Notes: generated by a model from the letters alone, not told the origin. DNA of 15,442 bases from an uncultured Dysgonomonas sp. (GCA_900556485.1 USOX01000029.1:1-15442), one strand, 5' to 3'; shown: positions 8,688-14,794, counted from the first letter of the stretch. Numbers and translations: made by a program.

Positions 8688-9959
8688 TTACATCCCCCTC
8701 CCTCTCTTCCTCTCCATTTTTTGAGCTATCTGTTGTTGATTATTCTTGGGATTATTCTCTTTCTGAGTCATTTTCACCCTCGGGTCACGCCACGACTCCT
8801 GATACTCGGAATCAGATTTATCCTTTTTCCAGAGGTACGGATAGGCAAAAGTCCCGATGCCATACCATTTAATTTTAGCTTTGGTAACATAGCCTTTCTC
8901 TATCAGGATTTTGTCCCGAACACGCATTTCATATTTGCCATATTTGACGAAACTGTCAGGCTGTTGTTTGGAAACAAAGACTTTCTCCTGTTTATCATCC
9001 GTAAAAACATAAGCTGACATTATTTGTCCGCCCGAGCTTTTCATATTTTCGAGATAAATGAATCCACCCTCTTTCAATATCTGCCACTGTTCAGATGTTA
9101 TTTCAACCCCTCCAATTTTTGTATTTCTCGGAGCAGTTTTGGCTTCTTTTCTTGCTTTCTCTTCCGCCTCCTGTTTAGTCTTTTGCTCGGCTTGTTGTTG
9201 CAGAAGTTCCTCCCGAACTCGTTTTCTTGCCTCCAAAATATTCTTTTCAAACTCCTTTTTGAGGTTTCCGAAACTGAATTTTCTATCGATTTGCGAGCCT
9301 TTGAAAGAGATATTATCGTATTTGAACGATACACCCTCAATCTCTCGGGTTGTCCGTTTGAATTTGTATTCAAGCTCAATATTATATTCTTTCAGAGCGA
9401 ATCTTAGATCTGCCGGGTTCTTGCAAGTGGGTAAAACCGATTTTATTGCATCATGGATATAATACTTAACCTTATCGGGATTATCCAACTTTTCCCGTTT
9501 TACTTTCTCTTTTCCTTTGCCGTAAGTCAGATTGTATTTGTCTTTCAGCTTCTTACAAACTTTGATATTCCGCTTATAATCGTGGTTGACAGATATTAAT
9601 TTCAGCCCATTATCAATACGATTATAGACAATATGTAGGTGGGGATTATCCGTATTATGATGCCTGACAATAATATATTGGGTATTTTTAATGCCCATTT
9701 CCTGCATATATTCTTTAACCAGTTGAAGTATAAATTCATCAGTCATCCGTCCTTTATCCTCTGCAGAAAAGGATATAGGGATATGCCCGACAGGTTGTTT
9801 TATTTCCTTTCTGCCGGAGCGTTGCATGGCAAAACTGCGGATAATATCCTTTGTATTACCCGCAAAGACTCCTTCTGCTTCAAGTAAAGTTGCCGTATCA
9901 TTCATTACATATGATACGCAACCCTTGAATGATTTTCCTTTGATATTTTTAGCAATCAT
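8688..9959 (-). CDS. Relaxase/mobilization nuclease (MobA-type)
   Basis: A 423-residue DNA relaxase that would nick the element's oriT and pilot the strand during conjugative mobilization. Tyr17 in FKGCVSYVMN is the probable nucleophile. The metal site lies in RHHNTDNPHLHIVYNR with His100/His101, Asp104, His107 and His109; His59 in VGHIPISFS is also conserved-looking. The relaxase domain spans about residues 1-200. A long charged helical stretch follows (about 215-275), then a C-terminal domain (about 278-370, from IGGVEITSEQWQ) of the kind seen on Bacteroidales relaxases, and a basic tail KMERKRGRGM. Its start overlaps the end of the upstream gene by 11 nt, so the two are translationally coupled. 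No transfer (type IV secretion) genes are in the window, so a helper element would be needed. Confidence 0.9.
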   Translation of the reverse strand: MIAKNIKGKSFKGCVSYVMNDTATLLEAEGVFAGNTKDIIRSFAMQRSGRKEIKQPVGHIPISFSAEDKGRMTDEFILQLVKEYMQEMGIKNTQYIIVRHHNTDNPHLHIVYNRIDNGLKLISVNHDYKRNIKVCKKLKDKYNLTYGKGKEKVKREKLDNPDKVKYYIHDAIKSVLPTCKNPADLRFALKEYNIELEYKFKRTTREIEGVSFKYDNISFKGSQIDRKFSFGNLKKEFEKNILEARKRVREELLQQQAEQKTKQEAEEKARKEAKTAPRNTKIGGVEITSEQWQILKEGGFIYLENMKSSGGQIMSAYVFTDDKQEKVFVSKQQPDSFVKYGKYEMRVRDKILIEKGYVTKAKIKWYGIGTFAYPYLWKKDKSDSEYQESWRDPRVKMTQKENNPKNNQQQIAQKMERKRGRGM

Positions 9960-10317
9960 CTAGTAATTCTTTTACTTGAAAGGCAATATGTGCTATTTCT
10001 ACACCAACCTGTGTAAATCCTGATTTATTGGCTTGTTTAGCTGCTTGGTTCAGGTTATTGGTCATACCGGCCAGCTTTCGCATCAGGTCAAGTTCTTCCA
10101 AAGTAAAGCGTGATTTAATGCTTCCCTTCAGTGTCATTTCCCGTGCATACTGTGTTGTTTTCATACCCATCTTTTCGGCCTTTTCTTTTATGGAATTATA
10201 ATCCTCTTCGGTCAATTTCAGATTAATCGAAACGGAAAGTTTCTTCTTCTCTTTCTTTGGCCTACCCCTACGGAGAGTCTCCGCTCCCAATTTATTATCC
10301 TTTTTCTTACTTTCCAT
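9949..10317 (-). CDS. MobC-like relaxosome accessory protein
   Basis: A 122-residue DNA-binding partner of the relaxase. The N-terminus is basic with an AT-hook-like GRPKK (residues 18-22). LSVSINLKLTEEDYNSIKEKA looks like a ribbon-helix-helix start. The C-terminal LRKLAGMTNNLNQAAKQAN-type helix (as MRKLAGMTNNLNQAAKQAN) is the signature of the MobC/bacterial mobilization family. ATG 10317 is preferred; an extension back to 10575 would add 86 residues with no family resemblance that run through the presumed oriT. Operon order mobC-mobA with an 11-nt overlap is typical of Bacteroidales mobilizable elements. Confidence 0.85.
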   Translation of the reverse strand: MESKKKDNKLGAETLRRGRPKKEKKKLSVSINLKLTEEDYNSIKEKAEKMGMKTTQYAREMTLKGSIKSRFTLEELDLMRKLAGMTNNLNQAAKQANKSGFTQVGVEIAHIAFQVKELLDDC

Positions 10318-10571
10318 AACGGTTTCTTTTATGGTTATGGAAAATTTCTGTGTGCCTATTAACACACGGGCAAGCCGAAACGGAAGCGACCAACAGGAGA
10401 TGAAGGGTAGGATTGCTACACAGCTCTTTGGCGTTGCAACCATCGGGAGCAATAAAAAAGGGCTGTCCAGTGACCTCAGAATCTGCGACCGGCGGGAGCG
10501 GGTTTTGAAGCGGAAGAAGAATTCAAGGTACGCCGGATTTACTTCCAACGTGGTCACCGCCCCCTGCAAGG

Positions 10572-10641
10572 GCAAGGTATTTTCGGGAGTAAATCAAAAG
10601 GATGCGCAGCGACTTTTGGGTTACCCGAAAGATTACCTTGC
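10572..10641. repeat. Nested ~70-nt hairpin, oriT candidate
   Basis: Outer arms GCAAGGTA (10572-10579) and TACCTTGC (10634-10641) are perfect. Next inside, TTTTCGGG (10580-10587) can pair with CCCGAAAG (10624-10631) over most bases. Innermost, CAAAAG (10595-10600) pairs with CTTTTG (10613-10618) around the loop gatgcgcagcga. Such a long extruding hairpin upstream of a relaxase operon fits an oriT; an antisense or leader RNA is the alternative. Confidence 0.5.
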
Positions 10642-10727
10642 TCCTTTGACGACGAGAAAAAAATAAAGAGGCGGAAGTCTCTTTGTTTTTTGATCCGGTG
10701 GCAACATTTACACTCCGAAGTGAGGAC

Positions 10728-10770
10728 ACTATCGAATACTTCGGAACCAGCAATACTATCGAAGTATTGC
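10728..10770. repeat. ACTATCGAA direct repeats with overlapping hairpins
   Basis: ACTATCGAA occurs at 10728-10736 and 10755-10763. GCAATACT (10750-10757) and AGTATTGC (10763-10770) form a perfect 8-bp stem around ATCGA. AATACTTCG (10735-10743) can instead pair with CGAAGTATT (10760-10768). The two pairings are mutually exclusive. This suggests a protein-binding site (relaxosome or regulator) or a switchable structure. Confidence 0.45.
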
Positions 10771-10850
10771 CGTTTGCTCTTCAAAGGTAGGTGGAGCAGC
10801 TTAATGGGCTGATGTCGATTTGTCGTATCATATAACATTGTTATTTTTAA

Positions 10851-10869
10851 TGTATCCAGCGTGGATACA
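10851..10869. promoter_or_regulatory. TGTATCC-N5-GGATACA operator-like palindrome
   Basis: A perfect 7-bp inverted repeat with a 5-bp spacer in AT-rich DNA, about 170 bp upstream of the 325-aa gene. The size fits a dimeric repressor site. No particular regulator can be assigned. Confidence 0.4.
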
Positions 10870-10995
10870 AACACAAATATATATTGTAATTCTGATAGTT
10901 ATATACTTGTTACACCCATACAGAGAACTTTGCATCGACTTACATTTATTTGCTACCTACCTTGCCTACATAAACAGACTTTAGCTACTTCTGTT

Positions 10996-11016
10996 AGTAA
11001 TATTGGTAATATTACT
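10996..11016. promoter_or_regulatory. 9-bp palindrome just upstream of the 325-aa gene
   Basis: AGTAATATT (10996-11004), spacer GGT, AATATTACT (11008-11016), 23 nt before the ATG at 11040. The location fits an operator or a hairpin in the mRNA leader that limits translation. The pairing is perfect; the role is inferred. Confidence 0.5.
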
Positions 11017-11039
11017 GGGGAAATATTTATCTTTATACT

Positions 11040-12017
11040 ATGTATGAGTTTAAAGAACAGTTGGATTATGACGGCAATATACCCGAAGCATTTCGGGCGG
11101 TACAGCAATGCTTGAATGGTTTTGTAGAAGTGAACTACGAAACGATGTTGGGTATGGTCGCTAATACTAAGGTTACCGAAACTGATATTCAACACTATCG
11201 AAGCAAAGCAATTGATATTATCCGCAACAACCCACCATTGGAAAGTCTACCTAAATATCTGCGTGAAGGACGGAAAGACTATCTCTGGTATTCCGAGTTT
11301 TTCGATGATGCCGGGAAAGATATTTTTCGCCAGTATGCTAAGCTCGTTACTTCTCCCATTGAAATAAATAAGATGAATTATGCCGAAGAACTAGCAAAAA
11401 TAGATTTACCTTACTTTAAAGAGTTGGTAGACCTTGTAAGTTTGGAACGCTTGTGTATAAAATATGAGAAATTATTTCCAACTCCCTCTAAAGATACTGC
11501 CAAAGAGAAGCTTCCGACTCCCAAAGAGAATATTACTCAGGAAAAGTTGCCAACCCCTAAAAGCAGTATAGCCAAGGAGACTAAAGCTAAACTCAAAGTT
11601 ACTAAACGTTCCTACCAGCCCAAACTGAATAAAGAACAATATACATTATTAGCAGACTGCATAGAAAAGATTAGGTTGTTTCGCCTAAAAATAAAAATAT
11701 CGGAGATAAAAAAGCTCCTGACAGGAAAACTAGCCGAACCACTACAGGTTACCAACCAAAAATCATTGGTTTACCTTTTCGACCAACTCATGGAGTCCGG
11801 TTATATCAAAGATACATGGATATCTGTTGCCGATGGCAACAAAGATTTTATATCTTTCCGCACGGAGGGTAACAAAGAGAGATATGGGGATAACACGCAT
11901 AATATTAACATGCAACAATTACTCAACTGTCGTAATAAGAACAAGAAAGAAAGCATTCGTGGGCTGGAAGATATAGAAGACTTGATAGAAGAACTAGGGG
12001 AGTATAACCCTGAATAG
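11040..12017 (+). CDS. Unknown 325-aa element protein with three tandem 12-residue repeats
   Basis: I do not recognise this protein. It appears to have an N-terminal helical domain (about residues 1-145, acidic/aromatic, EGRKDYLWYSEFFDDAG in the middle). A proline-rich basic linker follows (146-190), made of three consecutive 12-residue units FPTPSKDTAKEK, LPTPKENITQEK and LPTPKSSIAKET. The C-terminal domain (about 193-300) has alternating helices compatible with a winged-helix or similar DNA-binding fold, ending in an acidic tail (EDIEDLIEELGEYNPE). There is no signal peptide or membrane segment, so it is cytoplasmic. It is a lone gene with its own upstream palindrome and uses TAG as stop. 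Its place between oriT-like DNA and the regulatory genes suggests a role in element control or replication, which is only inference. Confidence 0.75.
   Translation: MYEFKEQLDYDGNIPEAFRAVQQCLNGFVEVNYETMLGMVANTKVTETDIQHYRSKAIDIIRNNPPLESLPKYLREGRKDYLWYSEFFDDAGKDIFRQYAKLVTSPIEINKMNYAEELAKIDLPYFKELVDLVSLERLCIKYEKLFPTPSKDTAKEKLPTPKENITQEKLPTPKSSIAKETKAKLKVTKRSYQPKLNKEQYTLLADCIEKIRLFRLKIKISEIKKLLTGKLAEPLQVTNQKSLVYLFDQLMESGYIKDTWISVADGNKDFISFRTEGNKERYGDNTHNINMQQLLNCRNKNKKESIRGLEDIEDLIEELGEYNPE
11475..11582 (+). repeat. Three 36-bp coding tandem repeats
   Basis: Three in-frame 36-nt units encode the (F/L)PTP-centred 12-residue repeats of the unknown 325-aa protein. Protein similarity is higher than DNA identity: PTP is written with different codons in each unit. 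The repeat therefore seems kept by selection rather than freshly duplicated. Confidence 0.65.
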
Positions 12018-12460
12018 TTAAAAAATATTATTTGCCATTTTTGACCATAAATATCCCTATTACTTACCAATGTCACATGATTATCTGAATATCAGCTGAT
12101 TGATATTTATATACGATTTGATAATTCCTATCAAACTTGCCTTTCTTGATTATATATCTCAATAGATATGTATTGACAATCAATATCATACTACCATAAC
12201 CTGTTAGGTAAAGCTGTTATGCAAACAGCGTGGGCATCAGTAAGTCGATAATTTTGTTCCTGATTTCGGAAGCACCGATATACAATGTCGTATATCCGGT
12301 TATTCTCCGGGAGTGCATAATTATGTATAGAGCCAACAAAGCCAACCGTATCAGGGATGTTTGAGTAAGTTGATGTCTGTAAGTGTTAGTAAGCACTATT
12401 AACACACTTACATTTATCAAATCATTAAACATTATTATTCACATTTAAAATAAAACCAGT
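12018..12460. other. 443-bp gene-poor region with several short inverted repeats
   Basis: AATATCA-GCTGAT-TGATATT (12088-12107) encloses the perfect palindrome ATCAGCTGAT. TATTGA-CAA-TCAATA lies at 12171-12185, and AATATCA recurs at 12182-12188. GCTGTT-ATGCA-AACAGC lies at 12213-12229, and a larger hairpin at 12379-12411. A 71-codon frame on - (12217-12432) ends in coding-looking sequence (GASEIRNKIIDLLMPTLFA) and may be a remnant, but I cannot assign it. The region probably holds control sites for the genes that start at 12461. Confidence 0.4.
12379..12411. repeat. Hairpin 50 bp upstream of the DUF3408-like gene
   Basis: GTAAGTGT (12379-12386) pairs perfectly with ACACTTAC (12404-12411). TAGT (12387-12390) continues the stem with ACTA (12395-12398) around the loop AAGC, leaving a 5-nt bulge on one side. 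It could be an operator or an attenuator-like leader structure. Confidence 0.45.
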
Positions 12461-12847
12461 ATGAGTGACGAACTTGAAAATACTAAATCCGAAATAGAAA
12501 AGAAAGATATATCCGAAGTGATTGAAGACAGTACATGAATGCCGACTTCTGCCAAAGCAAAAGCTGGTCGTAAGAAAGATGAGGAAGACTATGCCCGACG
12601 TTTTCTGACGGCACAGAAAGTCAAGGATTATACTCCGGTATATATCGATATACGTATGAAAGAAAAGCTACAAACACTTGTAGCATCCTTACAGCATATC
12701 GCTCCGGAGATTACTCCGACTATTTTGTTGTCGAATATCCTTGCAGACCATTTATTGGCAAATAGGGAACTGATTACCCGTGCAGCCAATGAGGGCTTAA
12801 AACGTTCGTTGGCCAGCACATTTAACAGTGATAAAGAACAAAAGTAA
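12461..12847 (+). CDS. DUF3408-like protein, interrupted by an in-frame TGA
   Basis: From ATG 12461 the frame reads MSDELENTKSEIEKKDISEV and on to a TGA at codon 26 (12536-12538). ATG follows at once in the same frame (12539), and the frame then runs 102 more codons to TAA. The charged, lysine/glutamate-rich leader and the later part (RRFLTAQKVKDYTPVYID, then MKEKLQTLVASLQH) look like one small DUF3408-type protein of Bacteroidales mobile elements. That family is of unknown function and resembles DNA-binding accessory proteins. Three readings are possible: a nonsense mutation with restart at 12539 giving a 102-residue product, decoding of TGA, or a natural start at 12539 after a short leader peptide. 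It is followed after 26 nt by an HTH gene with a similar break. Confidence 0.65.
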
Positions 12848-12873
12848 AAATCAAAGTATTAAATGTAAGAATT

Positions 12874-13167
12874 ATGGAAATTGTATGTATTGATCTATTG
12901 ACATGGGAACTACTGAAAAGACAGATAGGCAGATTAACATTTGAAGTAAATGCGTTAAAGGAGCTATATTGCCCTAATCCCCGTGACGGCTGAATAGACT
13001 CGGCGGATGTTTGCCGGGCTTTGGGTATATCGAAGCGGACTTTGCAGACATGGCGTAATAATGATAAAATACCTTATGCGATGTTAGGAGGCAAGGTATA
13101 TTTTAAGGAGTCGGATATTGACGGCTTATTGCAATCAGGAATGAAAGGAGTATCAGACAATGGATAA
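12874..13167 (+). pseudogene. Excisionase-like HTH protein with in-frame TGA at codon 40
   Basis: From ATG 12874 the frame reads MEIVCIDLLTWELLKRQIG and reaches TGA at 12991-12993 (codon 40), directly after NPRDG. It then continues without any other stop for 57 codons: IDSADVCRALGISKRTLQTW, a MerR/HTH_17-type helix-turn-helix, then IPYAMLGGKVYFKESDID. In relatives I remember, the residue before the (I/L/M)D-x-x-DVC segment is Trp, so TGA stands where TGG is expected. The end overlaps the ATG of the next HTH gene by 8 nt, so the two were translationally coupled. Either a recent nonsense mutation or readthrough would explain it; no restart codon lies close after the TGA. Without readthrough the HTH is lost. 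Confidence 0.75.
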
Positions 13168-13459
13168 GTTTATCGGTTTTGAGTCCGAAGAGTTCAGGGA
13201 ACTCGAAGGACAAATAGAGCAGGCTCTTGGTAATGTACAGGATGTTCGGGATAAACATCGTCCGATGCTGGCTGACAATCGTTACCTGAGTGGGGAGGAA
13301 GTAATGGAGTATCTGCATATCTCGCCCCGTACGCTTCAAACCCTGCGGGATAAACGAATGATCTGTTATACGACTATCGGAGGTAAGATACTCTATCCCG
13401 AAAAGGAATTAGAAGAAGTATTGCATCAAAACTACCACTCACCGGAATTACCATTCTAA
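13160..13459 (+). CDS. Excisionase-like HTH_17 DNA-binding protein
   Basis: A 99-residue protein with an acidic, helical N-terminus (residues 1-35) and a MerR-like helix-turn-helix, YLSGEEVMEYLHISPRTLQT (42-61). A wing follows, TTIGGKILYPEKELEEV (71-87). Such small proteins, often in pairs, regulate excision and mobilization genes in Bacteroidales integrative elements. ATG 13160 overlaps the end of the previous HTH frame (stop TAA 13165-13167). Its domain is a paralogue of the preceding, TGA-interrupted one. Intact. Confidence 0.8.
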   Translation: MDKFIGFESEEFRELEGQIEQALGNVQDVRDKHRPMLADNRYLSGEEVMEYLHISPRTLQTLRDKRMICYTTIGGKILYPEKELEEVLHQNYHSPELPF

Positions 13460-13516
13460 GGCGGGAATGGAAGGAAACAAAACATTTTTCTCTTTTTCAT
13501 CTGCTAAACATTATTT

Positions 13517-13603
13517 TTACAGGGAGAAGAATAAATCAGACAAATCTTTCTGATAAGAAACCCGAAGGGCTTTAGGATTTGGCGTTTTATTCTCTTCCTG
13601 TAA
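13517..13603. repeat. Long imperfect inverted repeat downstream of the HTH genes
   Basis: The 18-nt arm 13517-13534 (TTACAGGGAGAAGAATAA) matches the reverse complement of 13587-13603 with one mismatch and one gap. The arms are about 52 nt apart. It may be a terminator-like structure, an integrase/excisionase accessory site or a small decayed element. Confidence 0.45.
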
Positions 13604-13734
13604 TTTTGTGGGCAGATAAATAAGAAACGATTAGTAAAGAATGATATTTTTATTTACACTTTTGCAGAACAAAACAATAGCAGTCAATTTTTATATTTAA
13701 GTCGGTCAAATCCGGCAAATTGAATATAAATACT

Positions 13735-13742
13735 TATTTTTG
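13735..13742 (+). promoter_or_regulatory. -7 box for the toxin-antitoxin operon (TATTTTTG)
   Basis: Fits TAnnTTTG and is 35 nt before ATG 13778. A -33 TTTG at the proper distance is not evident. Confidence 0.35.
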
Positions 13743-13777
13743 TTATACCATTAAATATTCATATATAAGATATACCT

Positions 13778-14104
13778 ATGTGGTCCGATTGGAAAGAACG
13801 AATTAAACTTGAACCGAAAGTAAGGCACAGCCTGCTGTGGGAATATGACCTTTCCGGTTTCGACTGGCAATATATGCGGGCACTGGTTGTCGAGCGTGTT
13901 ATTGAAAGAGGCCGGGATGAGGATTATTATGCAATGTTCGCCCTTTATGGAGGCATAGAGGGAGTAAGGCGGATCATACAGGATGAAGTATTGAACCTTT
14001 CCGATAAAGATATTGCTTTTGTTTGTACTGCTTTTAACTTAAAGAAGGAGGAACTCAAATGTTACATACGCAAACAGTCGAGGCAGGCACTTATGCACTC
14101 TTAA
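13778..14104 (+). CDS. DUF6922-type putative antitoxin of an AbiEii pair
   Basis: A 108-residue soluble protein. The central part (SLLWEYDLSGFDWQYMRALV, then VERVIERGRDEDYYAMFALYGG) and the later LSDKDIAFVCTAFNLKKEEL and CYIRKQ match, from memory, the DUF6922 type found just upstream of AbiEii-like nucleotidyltransferases in Bacteroidales. It probably counteracts the downstream toxin and may repress the operon, although no clear HTH is seen. The last 46 nt overlap the start of the toxin gene in another frame, which couples their translation. The start is ATG 13778 after an AT-rich leader. Confidence 0.75.
   Translation: MWSDWKERIKLEPKVRHSLLWEYDLSGFDWQYMRALVVERVIERGRDEDYYAMFALYGGIEGVRRIIQDEVLNLSDKDIAFVCTAFNLKKEELKCYIRKQSRQALMHS
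14046..14052 (+). promoter_or_regulatory. Strong Shine-Dalgarno (AGGAGG type) for the toxin gene
   Basis: The purine run GAAGGAGGA just 6-7 nt before ATG 14059 supports that start, inside the 3' end of the antitoxin gene. Most other genes of the window have no such site, so the toxin is probably translated with its own efficiency. Confidence 0.6.
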
Positions 14105-14769
14105 AATCAATAATGAATGACAGTACATTCAATGGTTTTGCACTGGCCGGAGGTACTGCTTTATCCCTATTGATAGGGCACCGGAAGAGTATTGATCTGG
14201 ATTTATTTACTACAGGTGAATTTAATCCGGTACAACTGGAACAATATCTTCAGAAGAACTATGCTTTTAAAGGTGACTTTCTGGAAGGCTATAGCCTCAA
14301 AGGTGAAGTAGAAGGAATAAAACTGGATTTTATCCGGCATGACTATCCCGATGTGGAGCCAAGGATACTGGAAGACGGCGTACGACTGTATGGGCTGAAA
14401 GATATTGCCGCCATGAAGTTATCCGCTATTGGCGATAACGGGACCCGGCTGAAAGATTTTATTGATGTGGCTTATCTGTCCGACTACCTTTCGCTGAAAG
14501 AGATGCTGACAGCATTCGAAACGAAATACCCGCAGACAAATCCGTACCGGGCACTTAAAGGACTCAACTATTACGATGATATCCGTTTCTCGGAAAGGAT
14601 CGATTTATTGGGGAAAGACTTCCGTTGGGAAGATATAGCGACTCGCCTGACAGACATGACCCGGGAGGAAAACAAACGTTTCCCGCATATGAAAGAAAAT
14701 GCTACAGGTAAGGAAAAGAAGCTACAGCAACCGATTATACAGCCGAAGAAAAAAGGGCGGAGAATGTAA
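14059..14769 (+). CDS. AbiEii/AbiGii-type nucleotidyltransferase toxin
   Basis: A 236-residue nucleotidyltransferase of the AbiEii toxin family. LAGGTALSLLIGHRKSIDLDLF supplies the GG motif (Gly31-Gly32) and the metal-binding Asp46-x-Asp48. Asp90 in GIKLDFIRH is the probable third carboxylate, and LKDIAAMKLSAIGDN with RLKDFIDVAYL (about 113-140) is the second conserved block. Relatives are toxins that modify tRNA or other targets and act with an upstream antitoxin as type IV systems; phage defence or element maintenance is likely. ATG 14059 is preceded by AAGGAGG, an unusually strong Shine-Dalgarno for this phylum, lying inside the upstream gene. The C-terminal tail is basic and low in complexity (QPKKKGRRM). 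Confidence 0.85.
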   Translation: MLHTQTVEAGTYALLKSIMNDSTFNGFALAGGTALSLLIGHRKSIDLDLFTTGEFNPVQLEQYLQKNYAFKGDFLEGYSLKGEVEGIKLDFIRHDYPDVEPRILEDGVRLYGLKDIAAMKLSAIGDNGTRLKDFIDVAYLSDYLSLKEMLTAFETKYPQTNPYRALKGLNYYDDIRFSERIDLLGKDFRWEDIATRLTDMTREENKRFPHMKENATGKEKKLQQPIIQPKKKGRRM

Positions 14770-14771
14770 AA

Positions 14772-14786
14772 TTGTACATTGTACAA
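14772..14786. repeat. TTGTAC-ATT-GTACAA palindrome
   Basis: A perfect 6-bp inverted repeat with a 3-bp spacer, starting 2 nt after the toxin stop and just before the terminator hairpin. It may be a protein-binding site or part of the 3' end structure. Confidence 0.4.
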
Positions 14787-14794
14787 AGTATAAT

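Larger units (their letters stand above)
10318..11039. other. 721-bp gene-free region: oriT-like and divergent control region
   Basis: No convincing gene is present. The stretch separates the leftward mob operon from the rightward 325-aa gene. Bases 10380-10680 are clearly richer in GC than the AT-rich 10800-11040. It contains a nested 70-nt hairpin (10572-10641), a second hairpin with repeated ACTATCGAA words (10728-10770), a TGTATCC/GGATACA palindrome and a 9-bp palindrome just before the next gene. Position next to mobC and the dense hairpins make it the best oriT candidate; the nick site itself was not identified. Confidence 0.55.
13460..13777. other. 318-bp non-coding gap before the toxin-antitoxin pair
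   Basis: No gene seen. It contains a long imperfect inverted repeat (13517-13603) and a TATTTTTG -7-like box at 13735-13742, 35 nt before the next ATG. The region changes from mixed composition to very AT-rich near 13620. Confidence 0.5.

Noticed and set aside
9024..9462. Two open frames on + within the relaxase gene
   Set aside because: They are Phe/Ser/Leu-rich antisense products of the Lys/Glu-rich relaxase coding strand.
10318..10575. 86-residue N-terminal extension of the MobC-like protein
   Set aside because: The extension has no family resemblance and runs through the presumed oriT region; ATG 10317 starts a normal MobC-like N-terminus.
10331..10874. Small open frames on both strands in the oriT-like region
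   Set aside because: They overlap each other and the hairpins and have no recognisable domain. Similar small frames arise wherever this structured GC-richer DNA is conserved.
12217..12432. 71-residue protein on -
   Set aside because: Its last third looks coding, but the whole has no recognisable family or start signal. It is mentioned only as a possible remnant within the gene-poor region.
12461..13167. Genome-wide reassignment of TGA to Trp
   Set aside because: The long Trp-rich glycosidase genes use only TGG and no in-frame TGA. At most a local or conditional effect is possible, and simple nonsense mutation stays the default.
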